From positions 1 to 6,868 of the forward strand of contig JABGTQ010000138.1 in the NCBI GenBank assembly GCA_018647025.1: a stretch of 6,868 nt of DNA, written 5' to 3'. The position numbers were made by a program, and so were the translations under genes. Source of the stretch: Nitrospina sp. Its GTDB lineage: Bacteria; Nitrospinota; Nitrospinia; Nitrospinales; VA-1. The notes beneath the pieces are model-generated. The model made no database searches. It was not told where the DNA came from and saw only the letters and a list, made by a program, of their open reading frames with translations. Of this stretch, positions 1 through 5,238 are shown piece after piece (the stretch's first letter is position 1; the number at the start of each line of letters is the position of its first letter).

Positions 1-2
1 AA

Positions 3-176
3 GAAAAAGATGCGATGGAAGATGACCCTGGAGTTGATGAAGACTTAGGTCAAGAGTCGATTAAAATTGATTCTGACGCTGTTAGGAAAAAGTTTTTGGA
101 AAAATCTAATGAAATTGAAAAAAAACAATCGAAAGAGAAAGAGGAAGCATATAAAAAAGAAGCAACTCCTTTCTAA
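3..176 (+). CDS. C-terminal tail of an unidentified, highly charged protein (5' end outside window)
   Basis: An open frame enters from the left edge and runs 57 codons to a TAA at 174-176. The visible tail is very rich in Glu, Asp and Lys. It has an acidic first third (EDDPGVDEDLGQE) followed by a Lys/Glu-rich stretch likely to be helical or coiled, and it ends in KKEATPF. No conserved domain can be recognised, so the product is unknown. The gene lies 37 bp upstream of fliA on the same strand. In many deltaproteobacteria the gene before fliA belongs to a flagellar operon (for example flhF or flhG), but this tail does not look like the end of either. A flagellar role is inferred from position only. 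The reading frame is well supported because it is open throughout and its composition is coherent. Confidence 0.6.
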   Translation, partial: EKDAMEDDPGVDEDLGQESIKIDSDAVRKKFLEKSNEIEKKQSKEKEEAYKKEATPF

Positions 177-213
177 TTATTTAGACAACGGGTATTTTAA
201 GCGGGTAAATTAG

Positions 214-972
214 ATGGCCAGTAAACAAGTTGTAGAAGAAATTGAGATTACACCTGAAAATCGCGAAGAGGTGATTAAGCGTTATAGTCCGATGATCAAG
301 TATGTTGCTAATCGTATTGCAATGCGTCTCCCACCTCATATAGAGGTGGATGATTTAATTAGTGTTGGTGTTTTGGGGTTGATGGATGCAATCTCAAAAT
401 ATGATTCAACTCGTGGAGCTAAGTTTAAAACGTACGCAGAATTTAGAGTGCGCGGTGCGATACTTGATGAGTTACGCTCTCTGGATTGGGTACCAAGGTC
501 TATAAGACAAAAAGCATCGCAGGTCGATAAAGTGGTACAGGAACTTCAAGCAAAACTAAGCCGTTCGCCTGAAGATGAAGAAGTAGCAAAAGAAATGGGC
601 CTTAGTCTTGACCAATTTCATGACACTCTCAACGAAACAAAGAGTATGCCGGTTTTTAGTCTTGAAGATCTTGGTCTAGCAAAGGATTCGGGTGAGCAGC
701 AAAGCCTCCTTGATTGTTTGGCAGGAAAAGCCGATGCAGACCCACAGACTCAGATCAGGCTTGTTGAGCTTAAAGAAATTATTGCAAAAGCAATTGATGG
801 CTTACCAGAAAAGGAGAGATTAATGGTCTCTCTTTACTATTATGAAGAGTTAACTATGAAAGAAATCGGCGCTGTACTAGAGATCACGGAGTCCCGTGTC
901 TCCCAAATTCATTCAAAAGCTGTGTATCGATTACGCACAAAACTTAAAGCTATTATTGCGGAAGAATTATAG
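214..972 (+). CDS. fliA: RNA polymerase sigma factor for flagellar operon, FliA/sigma-28 family
   Basis: This 252-residue sigma-70-family factor has the usual FliA length of about 240-260 residues. It should direct core RNA polymerase to late flagellar and chemotaxis promoters. Region 2 spans about residues 22-93, with the core-binding and -10 recognition block including DDLISVGVLGLMDAI (46-60), FKTYAEFRVRGAILDELR (71-88) and the class-typical DWVPRSIR (91-98). Region 3 covers about 97-175. Region 4 (about 185-245) carries the helix-turn-helix for the -35 element, TMKEIGAVLEITESRVSQIH (214-233), preceded by LPEKERLMVSLYY (197-209). No region 1.1 is present, as expected for this group. The ATG at 214 has only a weak purine-rich upstream sequence; the start is chosen because it gives the family's usual N-terminus before region 2. 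The gene follows the charged-tail gene by 37 bp and converges on the lpxL-like gene with 15 bp between stops. No anti-sigma factor flgM is seen in the window. Family assignment is firm. Confidence 0.95.
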   Translation: MASKQVVEEIEITPENREEVIKRYSPMIKYVANRIAMRLPPHIEVDDLISVGVLGLMDAISKYDSTRGAKFKTYAEFRVRGAILDELRSLDWVPRSIRQKASQVDKVVQELQAKLSRSPEDEEVAKEMGLSLDQFHDTLNETKSMPVFSLEDLGLAKDSGEQQSLLDCLAGKADADPQTQIRLVELKEIIAKAIDGLPEKERLMVSLYYYEELTMKEIGAVLEITESRVSQIHSKAVYRLRTKLKAIIAEEL

Positions 973-987
973 GTGTAGCTATATTCT

Positions 988-1905
988 TTAGTAAATTTTT
1001 GTTCCTCGTTCCTCGGTTGGGCGAGTTTTCCATCTCCTGTGTGCCCATGTCCATGGAACCGGATTGCCTTGTATCGTTTGTTCTATGTGCTTTTCACAAG
1101 CTTGAGTCCATAAGACAATATCTTTTTCTTTATCGGCCGTCTTTTTTAGTATAAGTTCAGGCCCGTATTCTATACGGTATGCACCATTTCTAGTGGGATA
1201 ACAAAAAAATGGAATAATGGGAGTCCCGGTTCGATAGCTTAATCGAGCTAGAGCACGAGCTGTGGACGCTTTTTTTCCAAAAAAATCGACAAACAATCCC
1301 CCCTTTGCTGTGTTCTGGTCCATCATGATTGCTACAGCTTCATTATTTTTTAATGCGCGCACGATCTGTAATAAAGACTCGTCTCGGCAAAAAATTCTGT
1401 TTCCTGAAATGGTTCTAAGTTTTAAGGCGACTTGATTAAGGTAAGGATTATCGAGTCTTCGAACAATAGAATTGAGTTTAGATATTCCTTGATACCCATG
1501 ATAGATTCCCATAACCTCCCAATTTCCATAATGGGCGGTTAAAAAAAAAATACCTTTTTGACGCAAAAGACATTTTTTGACAAGGTCGAGACCAGTTGGG
1601 TTTTCTTCAATTAATTGATTTACTCGACAAGGGTGACTTAAAACCCATAACGATTGAAGTGTTGTTAGTGAAGTTTGTATAAAGGAATTTTTAATAATTT
1701 CATTTTTTTTATCAATAGATTTTTTATTTCCAAAAGCAATATTCAGGTTGGTCAGTGCAATCTTCCTTCTTTTTGTTGCTACACTGTATGATATCTTCCC
1801 TAAGATAATTCCTAGTCTAAATATAGTTCTAGCCGATAGGTTTTTTAGGGAAAAAATAAAAAAAAGGACGATTAGGTATTCAAGGCGGTGTCTAATATTG
1901 GTCAT
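988..1905 (-). CDS. Lipid A biosynthesis acyltransferase, LpxL/HtrB family (lysophospholipid acyltransferase fold)
   Basis: This 305-residue inner-membrane-anchored protein should transfer an acyl chain from acyl-ACP onto a lipid A precursor (late, secondary acylation) on the cytoplasmic face. The N-terminus has a hydrophobic segment at about 8-37 that would act as the membrane anchor. The catalytic HX4E motif is HYGNWE, with H125 and E130. Other family signatures are MDQN (195-198) followed by FVDFFGKKASTARALARLS (205-223), the TPIIPFF segment (228-234), and the C-terminal WTWAHRRWKTRP block (285-296). Length matches LpxL/LpxM proteins (about 290-320). I cannot tell which acyl position it uses, so no symbol is given. 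The ATG at 1905 is the only ATG before an upstream in-frame TGA, but it has no obvious Shine-Dalgarno sequence. It lies 87 bp downstream of acpS on the same strand, which is biochemically sensible because AcpS makes the holo-ACP that supplies acyl-ACP donors. Confidence 0.9.
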   Translation of the reverse strand: MTNIRHRLEYLIVLFFIFSLKNLSARTIFRLGIILGKISYSVATKRRKIALTNLNIAFGNKKSIDKKNEIIKNSFIQTSLTTLQSLWVLSHPCRVNQLIEENPTGLDLVKKCLLRQKGIFFLTAHYGNWEVMGIYHGYQGISKLNSIVRRLDNPYLNQVALKLRTISGNRIFCRDESLLQIVRALKNNEAVAIMMDQNTAKGGLFVDFFGKKASTARALARLSYRTGTPIIPFFCYPTRNGAYRIEYGPELILKKTADKEKDIVLWTQACEKHIEQTIQGNPVPWTWAHRRWKTRPTEERGTKIY

Positions 1906-1992
1906 GATTTTATTGTTAGTAATGAGGGAAGGCGAAGCTGTAAATTGTAGAAAAATGTTTCAATATAAGGGGGTGATAGGAGTAGAATGTGA

Positions 1993-2370
1993 TTATTTTT
2001 CAGCAATAGCATGAGCCACGGCATAACTTTTGTCATGGGTAATAGAGATATGGATGTGTTTTAGATTCAGTTGGTCGAATATTTCCCCCCCCTTACCATA
2101 AAGGTTCAAAATAGGTTGGCCAGACTCTAGTTTATCTACTTCAATATCTTTCCACAATATGCCGCCACTCATCCCTGTTCCAAAGCATTTTAAGACTGCT
2201 TCCTTGACACTAAACCGCGCGGCAAAATGTTTTGCTGGCTCGGCTTGAGAATCACAATATTCTATTTCTTTTTGAGTGAAAATCTTTTTTTTAAAACGGT
2301 CTGAATACTTTTGAATAGAATTTTTAATTCGGTCTATTTCTATAATATCAATTCCAGTTCCAACTATCAT
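1993..2370 (-). CDS. acpS: Holo-[acyl-carrier-protein] synthase AcpS
   Basis: AcpS transfers the 4'-phosphopantetheine group of coenzyme A to a serine of apo-ACP, giving the active carrier for fatty acid and lipid A synthesis. From the ATG at 2370 the protein has 125 residues, the normal size for this cytoplasmic, usually trimeric enzyme. The N-terminus MIVGTGIDIIEI places the magnesium-binding Asp at position 8. The second signature, HFAARFSVKEAVLKCFGTG (48-66), carries the conserved Glu57. The C-terminal HISITHDKSYAVAHAI (107-122) is the usual closing motif. An upstream in-frame GTG at 2418 would add 16 residues (a Leu/Asn/Phe-rich leader) and overlap tsaC by 19 bp. I reject it because known AcpS proteins begin at the MIVGTGID segment. 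With the ATG start the gene follows tsaC by 29 bp and is probably in the same transcript. Confidence 0.93.
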   Translation of the reverse strand: MIVGTGIDIIEIDRIKNSIQKYSDRFKKKIFTQKEIEYCDSQAEPAKHFAARFSVKEAVLKCFGTGMSGGILWKDIEVDKLESGQPILNLYGKGGEIFDQLNLKHIHISITHDKSYAVAHAIAEK

Positions 2371-2399
2371 AAATCTTATTTTTTCTGAAAAATTAAATT

Positions 2400-3053
2400 T
2401 CAGGGAATTAAGTTGCACTTATTTTTCAAACAAGAATCTATTTCCTGTTCTGCTATAGCTCCATGTCTCAGAAGAACTGGTGGAGACAATGTTGTGTCGA
2501 CTAAGGTTGAAACTTTCCCTCCAGGCGCGGGGCCAGAGTCAATAATAAGATCTAAGTCATTTCCAAAGATATGTGCAACTTCTTCTGCGGTTCGTGTGTT
2601 CCGCCCCCCTGACTTATTGGCGCTTGTGGCTGTTAATGGACAGCCGACTGTTTCGATTAAACGACGTGTCCATTCATTTTTTGGTAAGCGTATACCGATC
2701 TTTCCGGTATCTGCAGTTAAAACACTGGGTAATTGGGTAACAGCGTTAAAGACTAAAGTTAGTGAAGTGGGCCAAAATTTTTTTATCAACTGGTCTGCTT
2801 CTTGTGATATATCTTTTGCAAGCTGGCTTAACTGAAGTTCAGTTGCAATAAGGACTAGAAGTGGTTTGTCATAAGCCCTTGATTTGAGCTTAAAAATTTG
2901 TCTAATTCCCTTCTCGTTAAACGGATTGACCCCTAGCCCATAATATGTATCGCTTGGAAAAGCAATAACTCCACCAGTTTCTAGAATGTTACGAATATGT
3001 TTAGCATGATTTGTTAAAGGATCATTTGGGTCTACTTTAAGAATTTGTGGCAT
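2400..3053 (-). CDS. L-threonylcarbamoyladenylate synthase, TsaC/Sua5/YrdC family
   Basis: This protein should make threonylcarbamoyl-AMP from threonine, bicarbonate and ATP, the first step of N6-threonylcarbamoyladenosine (t6A37) formation in ANN-decoding tRNAs. From the ATG at 3053 it has 217 residues and is a single YrdC domain; the C-terminal Sua5 domain is absent, so it is the shorter type. Visible signatures are GGVIAFPSDTYYGLG (27-41), the basic KLKSRAYDKPL stretch (55-65), FWPTSLTLVF (93-102), IGIRLP (119-124), TATSANKSGG (141-150) and STLVD (182-186). An in-frame TTG at 3086 would add 11 residues (KEKVENLNQT type) and lengthen the overlap with purE from 17 to 50 bp. A purine-rich AAGGAAG abuts that TTG with no spacing, so I prefer the ATG, although it too lacks a good ribosome site. 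Translation may be coupled to purE. Whether tsaB, tsaD and tsaE lie elsewhere cannot be seen here. Confidence 0.9.
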   Translation of the reverse strand: MPQILKVDPNDPLTNHAKHIRNILETGGVIAFPSDTYYGLGVNPFNEKGIRQIFKLKSRAYDKPLLVLIATELQLSQLAKDISQEADQLIKKFWPTSLTLVFNAVTQLPSVLTADTGKIGIRLPKNEWTRRLIETVGCPLTATSANKSGGRNTRTAEEVAHIFGNDLDLIIDSGPAPGGKVSTLVDTTLSPPVLLRHGAIAEQEIDSCLKNKCNLIP

Positions 3054-3549
3054 AGTTTGATTTAAGTTTTCGACTTTTTCTTTCAACTTCCTTGGCCTGA
3101 TCTTTTTTAAACTTTAACAGTTTTTTGTGAAGACTTTTATCGCTCAATGCTAATATTTGGACTGCAAGCATACCAGAATTTTTTGCACCAGCTTTTCCAA
3201 TTGCCATCCCTGCGACAGAAACTCCCCCTGGCATTTGAGTGGTTGAAAGTAATGCATCGAGCCCTTTAAGTGGTGAAGAACCTATAGGAACTCCGATTAC
3301 CGGTAAAGTAGTCTCGGCCGCTACTACCCCAGCTAGATGGGCTGCGGCACCGGCACCAGCGATTAAAATTTTAATGCCTCGTTTGGAAGCACTTGTAACA
3401 TATTTCCGTGTTCGCTCTGGTGAGCGATGAGCTGATGAAACTATTACTTCATGATTAATATTAAATTTTTCCAAAACTTTACTGGCTTCTTCCATGATAG
3501 AGAAATCAGAATCACTTCCCATTAAAATTCCAACAAGAGGTTTGCTCAA
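3037..3549 (-). CDS. purE: N5-carboxyaminoimidazole ribonucleotide mutase (class I PurE)
   Basis: PurE moves the carboxyl group of N5-CAIR to carbon 4, giving CAIR in de novo purine synthesis; it acts as a soluble octamer in most bacteria. The 170-residue length is typical. Motifs in order: VGILMGSDSD (6-15), the SSAHRSP segment (38-44) with the catalytic His41, AGAGAAAHLAGVVAA (64-78) lining the CAIR site, PVIGVPI (83-89) and LLSTTQMPGGV with MAIGKAGAKNSG (100-126). The last 30 residues are Lys-rich (KKLLKFKKDQAKEVERKSRKLK), an extended basic tail. The start codon is TTG at 3549, supported by AAGGAG eight bases upstream on the minus strand. The partner purK is not next to it, so the N5-CAIR maker must be elsewhere. 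The 3' end overlaps tsaC. A promoter candidate lies about 135-165 bp upstream. The PurE call is firm. Confidence 0.95.
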   Translation of the reverse strand: MSKPLVGILMGSDSDFSIMEEASKVLEKFNINHEVIVSSAHRSPERTRKYVTSASKRGIKILIAGAGAAAHLAGVVAAETTLPVIGVPIGSSPLKGLDALLSTTQMPGGVSVAGMAIGKAGAKNSGMLAVQILALSDKSLHKKLLKFKKDQAKEVERKSRKLKSNYATNS

Positions 3550-3556
3550 AATATAT

Positions 3557-3562
3557 TCTCCT
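3557..3562 (-). promoter_or_regulatory. Strong Shine-Dalgarno sequence that fixes the TTG start of purE
   Basis: On the minus strand the bases AAGGAG occur just ahead of purE, with an eight-base spacer before the TTG at 3549-3547. The spacing is close to ideal and no ATG or GTG competes nearby. This is the clearest ribosome-binding site in the window and is the reason for choosing the unusual TTG initiation codon. Confidence 0.75.
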
Positions 3563-3625
3563 TAGATTCGTTTTTCTTTTTTAATACCTAAAAATCTGGT
3601 TACGTATAATTGGGGAGTTTTTTAC

Positions 3626-3662
3626 ATTACATTAAGGCTAATTAAAAGAAATAAAATGTAAT
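3626..3662. repeat. Inverted repeat in the purE leader (8-bp arms, 21-base loop)
   Basis: ATTACATT at 3626-3633 is matched exactly by its reverse complement AATGTAAT at 3655-3662, with 21 bases between. It lies between the predicted purE transcription start and the gene, so it could form a weak, AT-only stem in the leader or be a protein site. A second, overlapping copy of TTACATT begins at 3622. Two of the eight pairs are G-C, so the stem would be unstable, and a chance origin is plausible in DNA this AT-rich. It could also be a weak termination signal for the transporter upstream, since a short T-rich or A-rich run follows on either side. Confidence 0.3.
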
Positions 3663-3685
3663 TCTTTAAATTTATTTTTCTTTTT

Positions 3686-3714
3686 ATTTTAGCAAAATAA
3701 TAATTTGAAAACAA
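3686..3714 (-). promoter_or_regulatory. Candidate sigma-70-type promoter for the purE-tsaC-acpS-lpxL cluster
   Basis: On the minus strand a -35-like TTGTTT (3714-3709) is followed after 17 bases by TAAAAT (3691-3686). The -10 matches five of six consensus bases and is preceded by TGC, which makes it an extended -10 element that can compensate for the poor -35. The predicted start of transcription near 3679 would give a leader of about 130 bases before purE. In AT-rich intergenic DNA such matches arise by chance, so this is a prediction only. Confidence 0.4.
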
Positions 3715-3785
3715 AATATTGATTAGTATTTTTGTTTGACATCTTTCCAGTGTTGTTCGGAATTTGATAGTGGTTGTTTCTTTGT

Positions 3786-5015
3786 CTAAGAAGAGGCTAG
3801 CATTTTTCTATGTCCATGCTTTATTTCAGGAAGAAGCATTACGGTCGCTAAAATCATTAGCCCGCATGATATGAACCCAGTTATTGTTGGTCCAACTTGA
3901 TTAGCAACCCAATATCCTATTATCGGTCCAATAGTTCCTCTTACTCCAGTAAGACAGACGTGAACTGACATATAAGCGGATACTTTCTCTGGTGGAGCGT
4001 ATTTAGTTACCCAAAGTGCCCAAGCAATACTTCCTCCTGCAAAGGCAAGTCCTATAAGGGCTGATCCGATACCGATGATTAATAAGTTTTTACTGATGAA
4101 AAAAATAGCTATTCCAGTTCCAAATAAAACATTAAGTATCATCCGAAGTATGATGAAATTCATACGATCAAAAAGACGAGCCCAGAAAGGGATAAATAAA
4201 AAACGTATTGTTTCAGGGATTATTGTGATTATTAATGCAACAATCATAGGAGAGGCTTCGATTTCGTATGTTGATGATGCCACGTAATCAATTCTCAGTG
4301 GGAGAACCCAAAGGTTAGCAAATCCCATTATAAACCAAGTGAGAAGAATATATCCAAACTCTCTATCTTTAAATATGTATTCAAAGTTTCCAAACGGATG
4401 ATTGTGTGAACTTTTCTCAATCACTTTTGATGGCATTGAGTTTATGGCCCATGCTTTGGCAAGAGAACATATTCCAATTATGGTAAAGACGCAATTAAAG
4501 TAAATAATATTTATTTCCAAGATCAATGATCCGGCTAGCCCGAAAAGTGAAGAAATTGCTACGGTTAGCAGCAATGGTTTTGAGAAGCTTGCGGCACGCT
4601 TATGATGTGGGTAGTTGTCACTATATATTGACGTTAAATAGGGGATAGCTGCACTTCTTAAAATGTAACTAATAGTAATCATTAAGGCATAGATCTCTAG
4701 AGATGGTACCCACGCCCCAATAATTAGACAAACTGAAGCTAATGCGGAAGGGATCGCGCTGCACCATGATTTTTTCAATCCTTTCCCGGCGGTATAATGA
4801 ACCAAGGGAAGAGATAAAATCATTCCTATAAAAGGACCAGCAGCAATTAACGATTTTATTCCTTCTCCAGCGTTGTAGTAGCGAATGGCTATAAAAAGAG
4901 CAAAAGTCTGAATGCCTGAACTCATAACACCCTCAAAAAAACCGCGCCAAAGGTCATACTTATAGGTTGTTTTATGAAGTTCAGATGCTGTTAAAGATGA
5001 ATGTTCTAAAGACAT
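3786..5015 (-). CDS. Major facilitator superfamily transporter of unknown substrate
   Basis: This 409-residue integral inner-membrane protein fits the 12-helix major facilitator layout. Likely helices are about 28-48, 55-76, 84-102, 107-127, 147-167, 168-188, then after a loop 221-241, 255-275, 288-308, 310-332, 352-372 and 376-396. The loop after helix 2 (HYTAGKGLKKS, 73-83) and the matching loop after helix 8 (ARLFDRMNF, 279-287) are degenerate versions of the family's motif A. A charged, polar N-terminus of about 20 residues and a His-containing middle loop (KSSHNHPFG, 201-209) would face the cytoplasm. I do not recognise the subfamily, and no residue reveals whether it imports or exports. 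The ATG at 5015 has a weak GAGG 12 bases upstream. It is divergent from cinA and shares its 223-bp control region; it ends 236 bp before purE with no clear terminator. The permease call is secure, the substrate is not known. Confidence 0.85.
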   Translation of the reverse strand: MSLEHSSLTASELHKTTYKYDLWRGFFEGVMSSGIQTFALFIAIRYYNAGEGIKSLIAAGPFIGMILSLPLVHYTAGKGLKKSWCSAIPSALASVCLIIGAWVPSLEIYALMITISYILRSAAIPYLTSIYSDNYPHHKRAASFSKPLLLTVAISSLFGLAGSLILEINIIYFNCVFTIIGICSLAKAWAINSMPSKVIEKSSHNHPFGNFEYIFKDREFGYILLTWFIMGFANLWVLPLRIDYVASSTYEIEASPMIVALIITIIPETIRFLFIPFWARLFDRMNFIILRMILNVLFGTGIAIFFISKNLLIIGIGSALIGLAFAGGSIAWALWVTKYAPPEKVSAYMSVHVCLTGVRGTIGPIIGYWVANQVGPTITGFISCGLMILATVMLLPEIKHGHRKMLASS

Positions 5016-5027
5016 TAGCGGTTTTTG

Positions 5028-5048
5028 CCTCTGTAATAATAAAGGAGG
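5028..5048 (-). promoter_or_regulatory. Anti-Shine-Dalgarno-like stretch near the transporter's ribosome site
   Basis: In the transporter's leader, read on the minus strand, CTCCTCCTTTA (from 5050 down) resembles the 3' tail of 16S rRNA. It sits just upstream of the gene's only ribosome-site candidate, GAGG (5031-5028). The CCTC at 5048-5045 could pair with that GAGG across a 13-base loop and hide it. The stem is only four base pairs, so this is a weak structural idea. The same bases read on the plus strand look like a strong AAGGAGG ribosome site, but no credible reading frame follows it. Confidence 0.2.
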
Positions 5049-5074
5049 AGTTGTTTTTCACCCTAACGGACTGA

Positions 5075-5111
5075 AATAAACGTAATGTAGAAAAACTAAA
5101 AGCCGTTTATT
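5075..5111. repeat. Inverted repeat in the transporter leader (8-bp arms, 21-base loop)
   Basis: AATAAACG at 5075-5082 and its exact reverse complement CGTTTATT at 5104-5111 are separated by 21 bases. The element lies between the minus-strand promoter candidate and the transporter gene, so it could be a leader hairpin or a bipartite protein site. No T-run follows the right arm in either direction, so it is not a standard terminator. Function is unknown. Confidence 0.3.
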
Positions 5112-5126
5112 CGCTTACTGTAGAGG

Positions 5127-5155
5127 TTTAAAAAGAAGTTAAATGTTAATATACT
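5127..5155 (+). promoter_or_regulatory. Candidate cinA promoter
   Basis: TTTAAA (5127-5132) lies 17 bases ahead of TATACT (5150-5155), which match four and five of the six sigma-70-type consensus bases. Transcription would begin near 5162, at the edge of the 14-bp palindrome, and the leader to cinA would be about 77 bases. A weaker alternative, TTGAAA with TAAATT close to the gene, would make the cinA transcript nearly leaderless, which would fit the missing ribosome site. Both are predictions in AT-rich DNA. Confidence 0.4.
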
Positions 5156-5175
5156 AATTAAGTTAGGTTAACCTA
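5148..5175 (-). promoter_or_regulatory. Candidate divergent promoter for the major facilitator gene
   Basis: On the minus strand TATATT (5153-5148) matches five of six -10 bases and overlaps the opposing cinA -10. With a 17-base spacer, its -35 region would fall in the TTAGGT at the left end of the palindrome read on this strand, a poor match. If real, a protein on the palindrome would block this promoter's -35 and the cinA start site together. Confidence 0.25.
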
Positions 5176-5176
5176 A
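5163..5176. promoter_or_regulatory. Perfect 14-bp palindrome, candidate operator between the transporter and cinA
   Basis: TTAGGTTAACCTAA reads identically on both strands with no mismatch. It lies 7 bases past the cinA -10 candidate and covers the expected start point, a typical place for a dimeric repressor. The half-site TTAGGTT resembles the outer arms of DtxR/IdeR metal-regulator boxes, but those boxes have about five more central bases, so the resemblance may be accidental. No regulator gene is present in the window. Palindromy and location are seen; an operator role is inferred. Confidence 0.45.
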
Positions 5177-5238
5177 TTCGTTATAGGGGTCTAGATAGAT
5201 TACTTGAAACTTAATAACAACTGGCTAAATTCAAACCA

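Noticed and set aside
968..990. TATAG/CTATA hairpin between the convergent fliA and lpxL-like stops as a bidirectional terminator
   Set aside because: The stem has five base pairs, mostly A-T, and no convincing T-run follows, so it is too weak to call.
1748..2014. 88-codon plus-strand open frame across the lpxL-acpS gap
   Set aside because: It lies largely antisense to the start of the lpxL-like gene, has no family features, and its hydrophobic look comes from the AT-rich anchor region on the other strand.
2413..2835. 140-codon plus-strand open frame
   Set aside because: It is antisense to the tsaC gene, whose motifs are unmistakable; this frame has no domain and no ribosome site.
3734..3776. 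Plus-strand TTGACA as the -35 of a promoter
   Set aside because: No -10 hexamer lies at 16-18 bases, and the DNA ahead is antisense to the transporter gene.
4075..4287. 70-codon plus-strand open frame inside the transporter gene
   Set aside because: It is antisense to the transmembrane helices of the major facilitator and has no independent support.
5041..5069. Plus-strand AAGGAGG followed by TTG as a possible leader peptide before cinA
   Set aside because: The spacing to TTG is only two bases, the frame stops after seven codons, and it lies upstream of the cinA promoter candidate.
5163..5176. Firm assignment of the palindrome as a DtxR/IdeR or MntR box
   Set aside because: Only the outer half-sites look similar; the central spacing is shorter and no metal-related gene is certain nearby.
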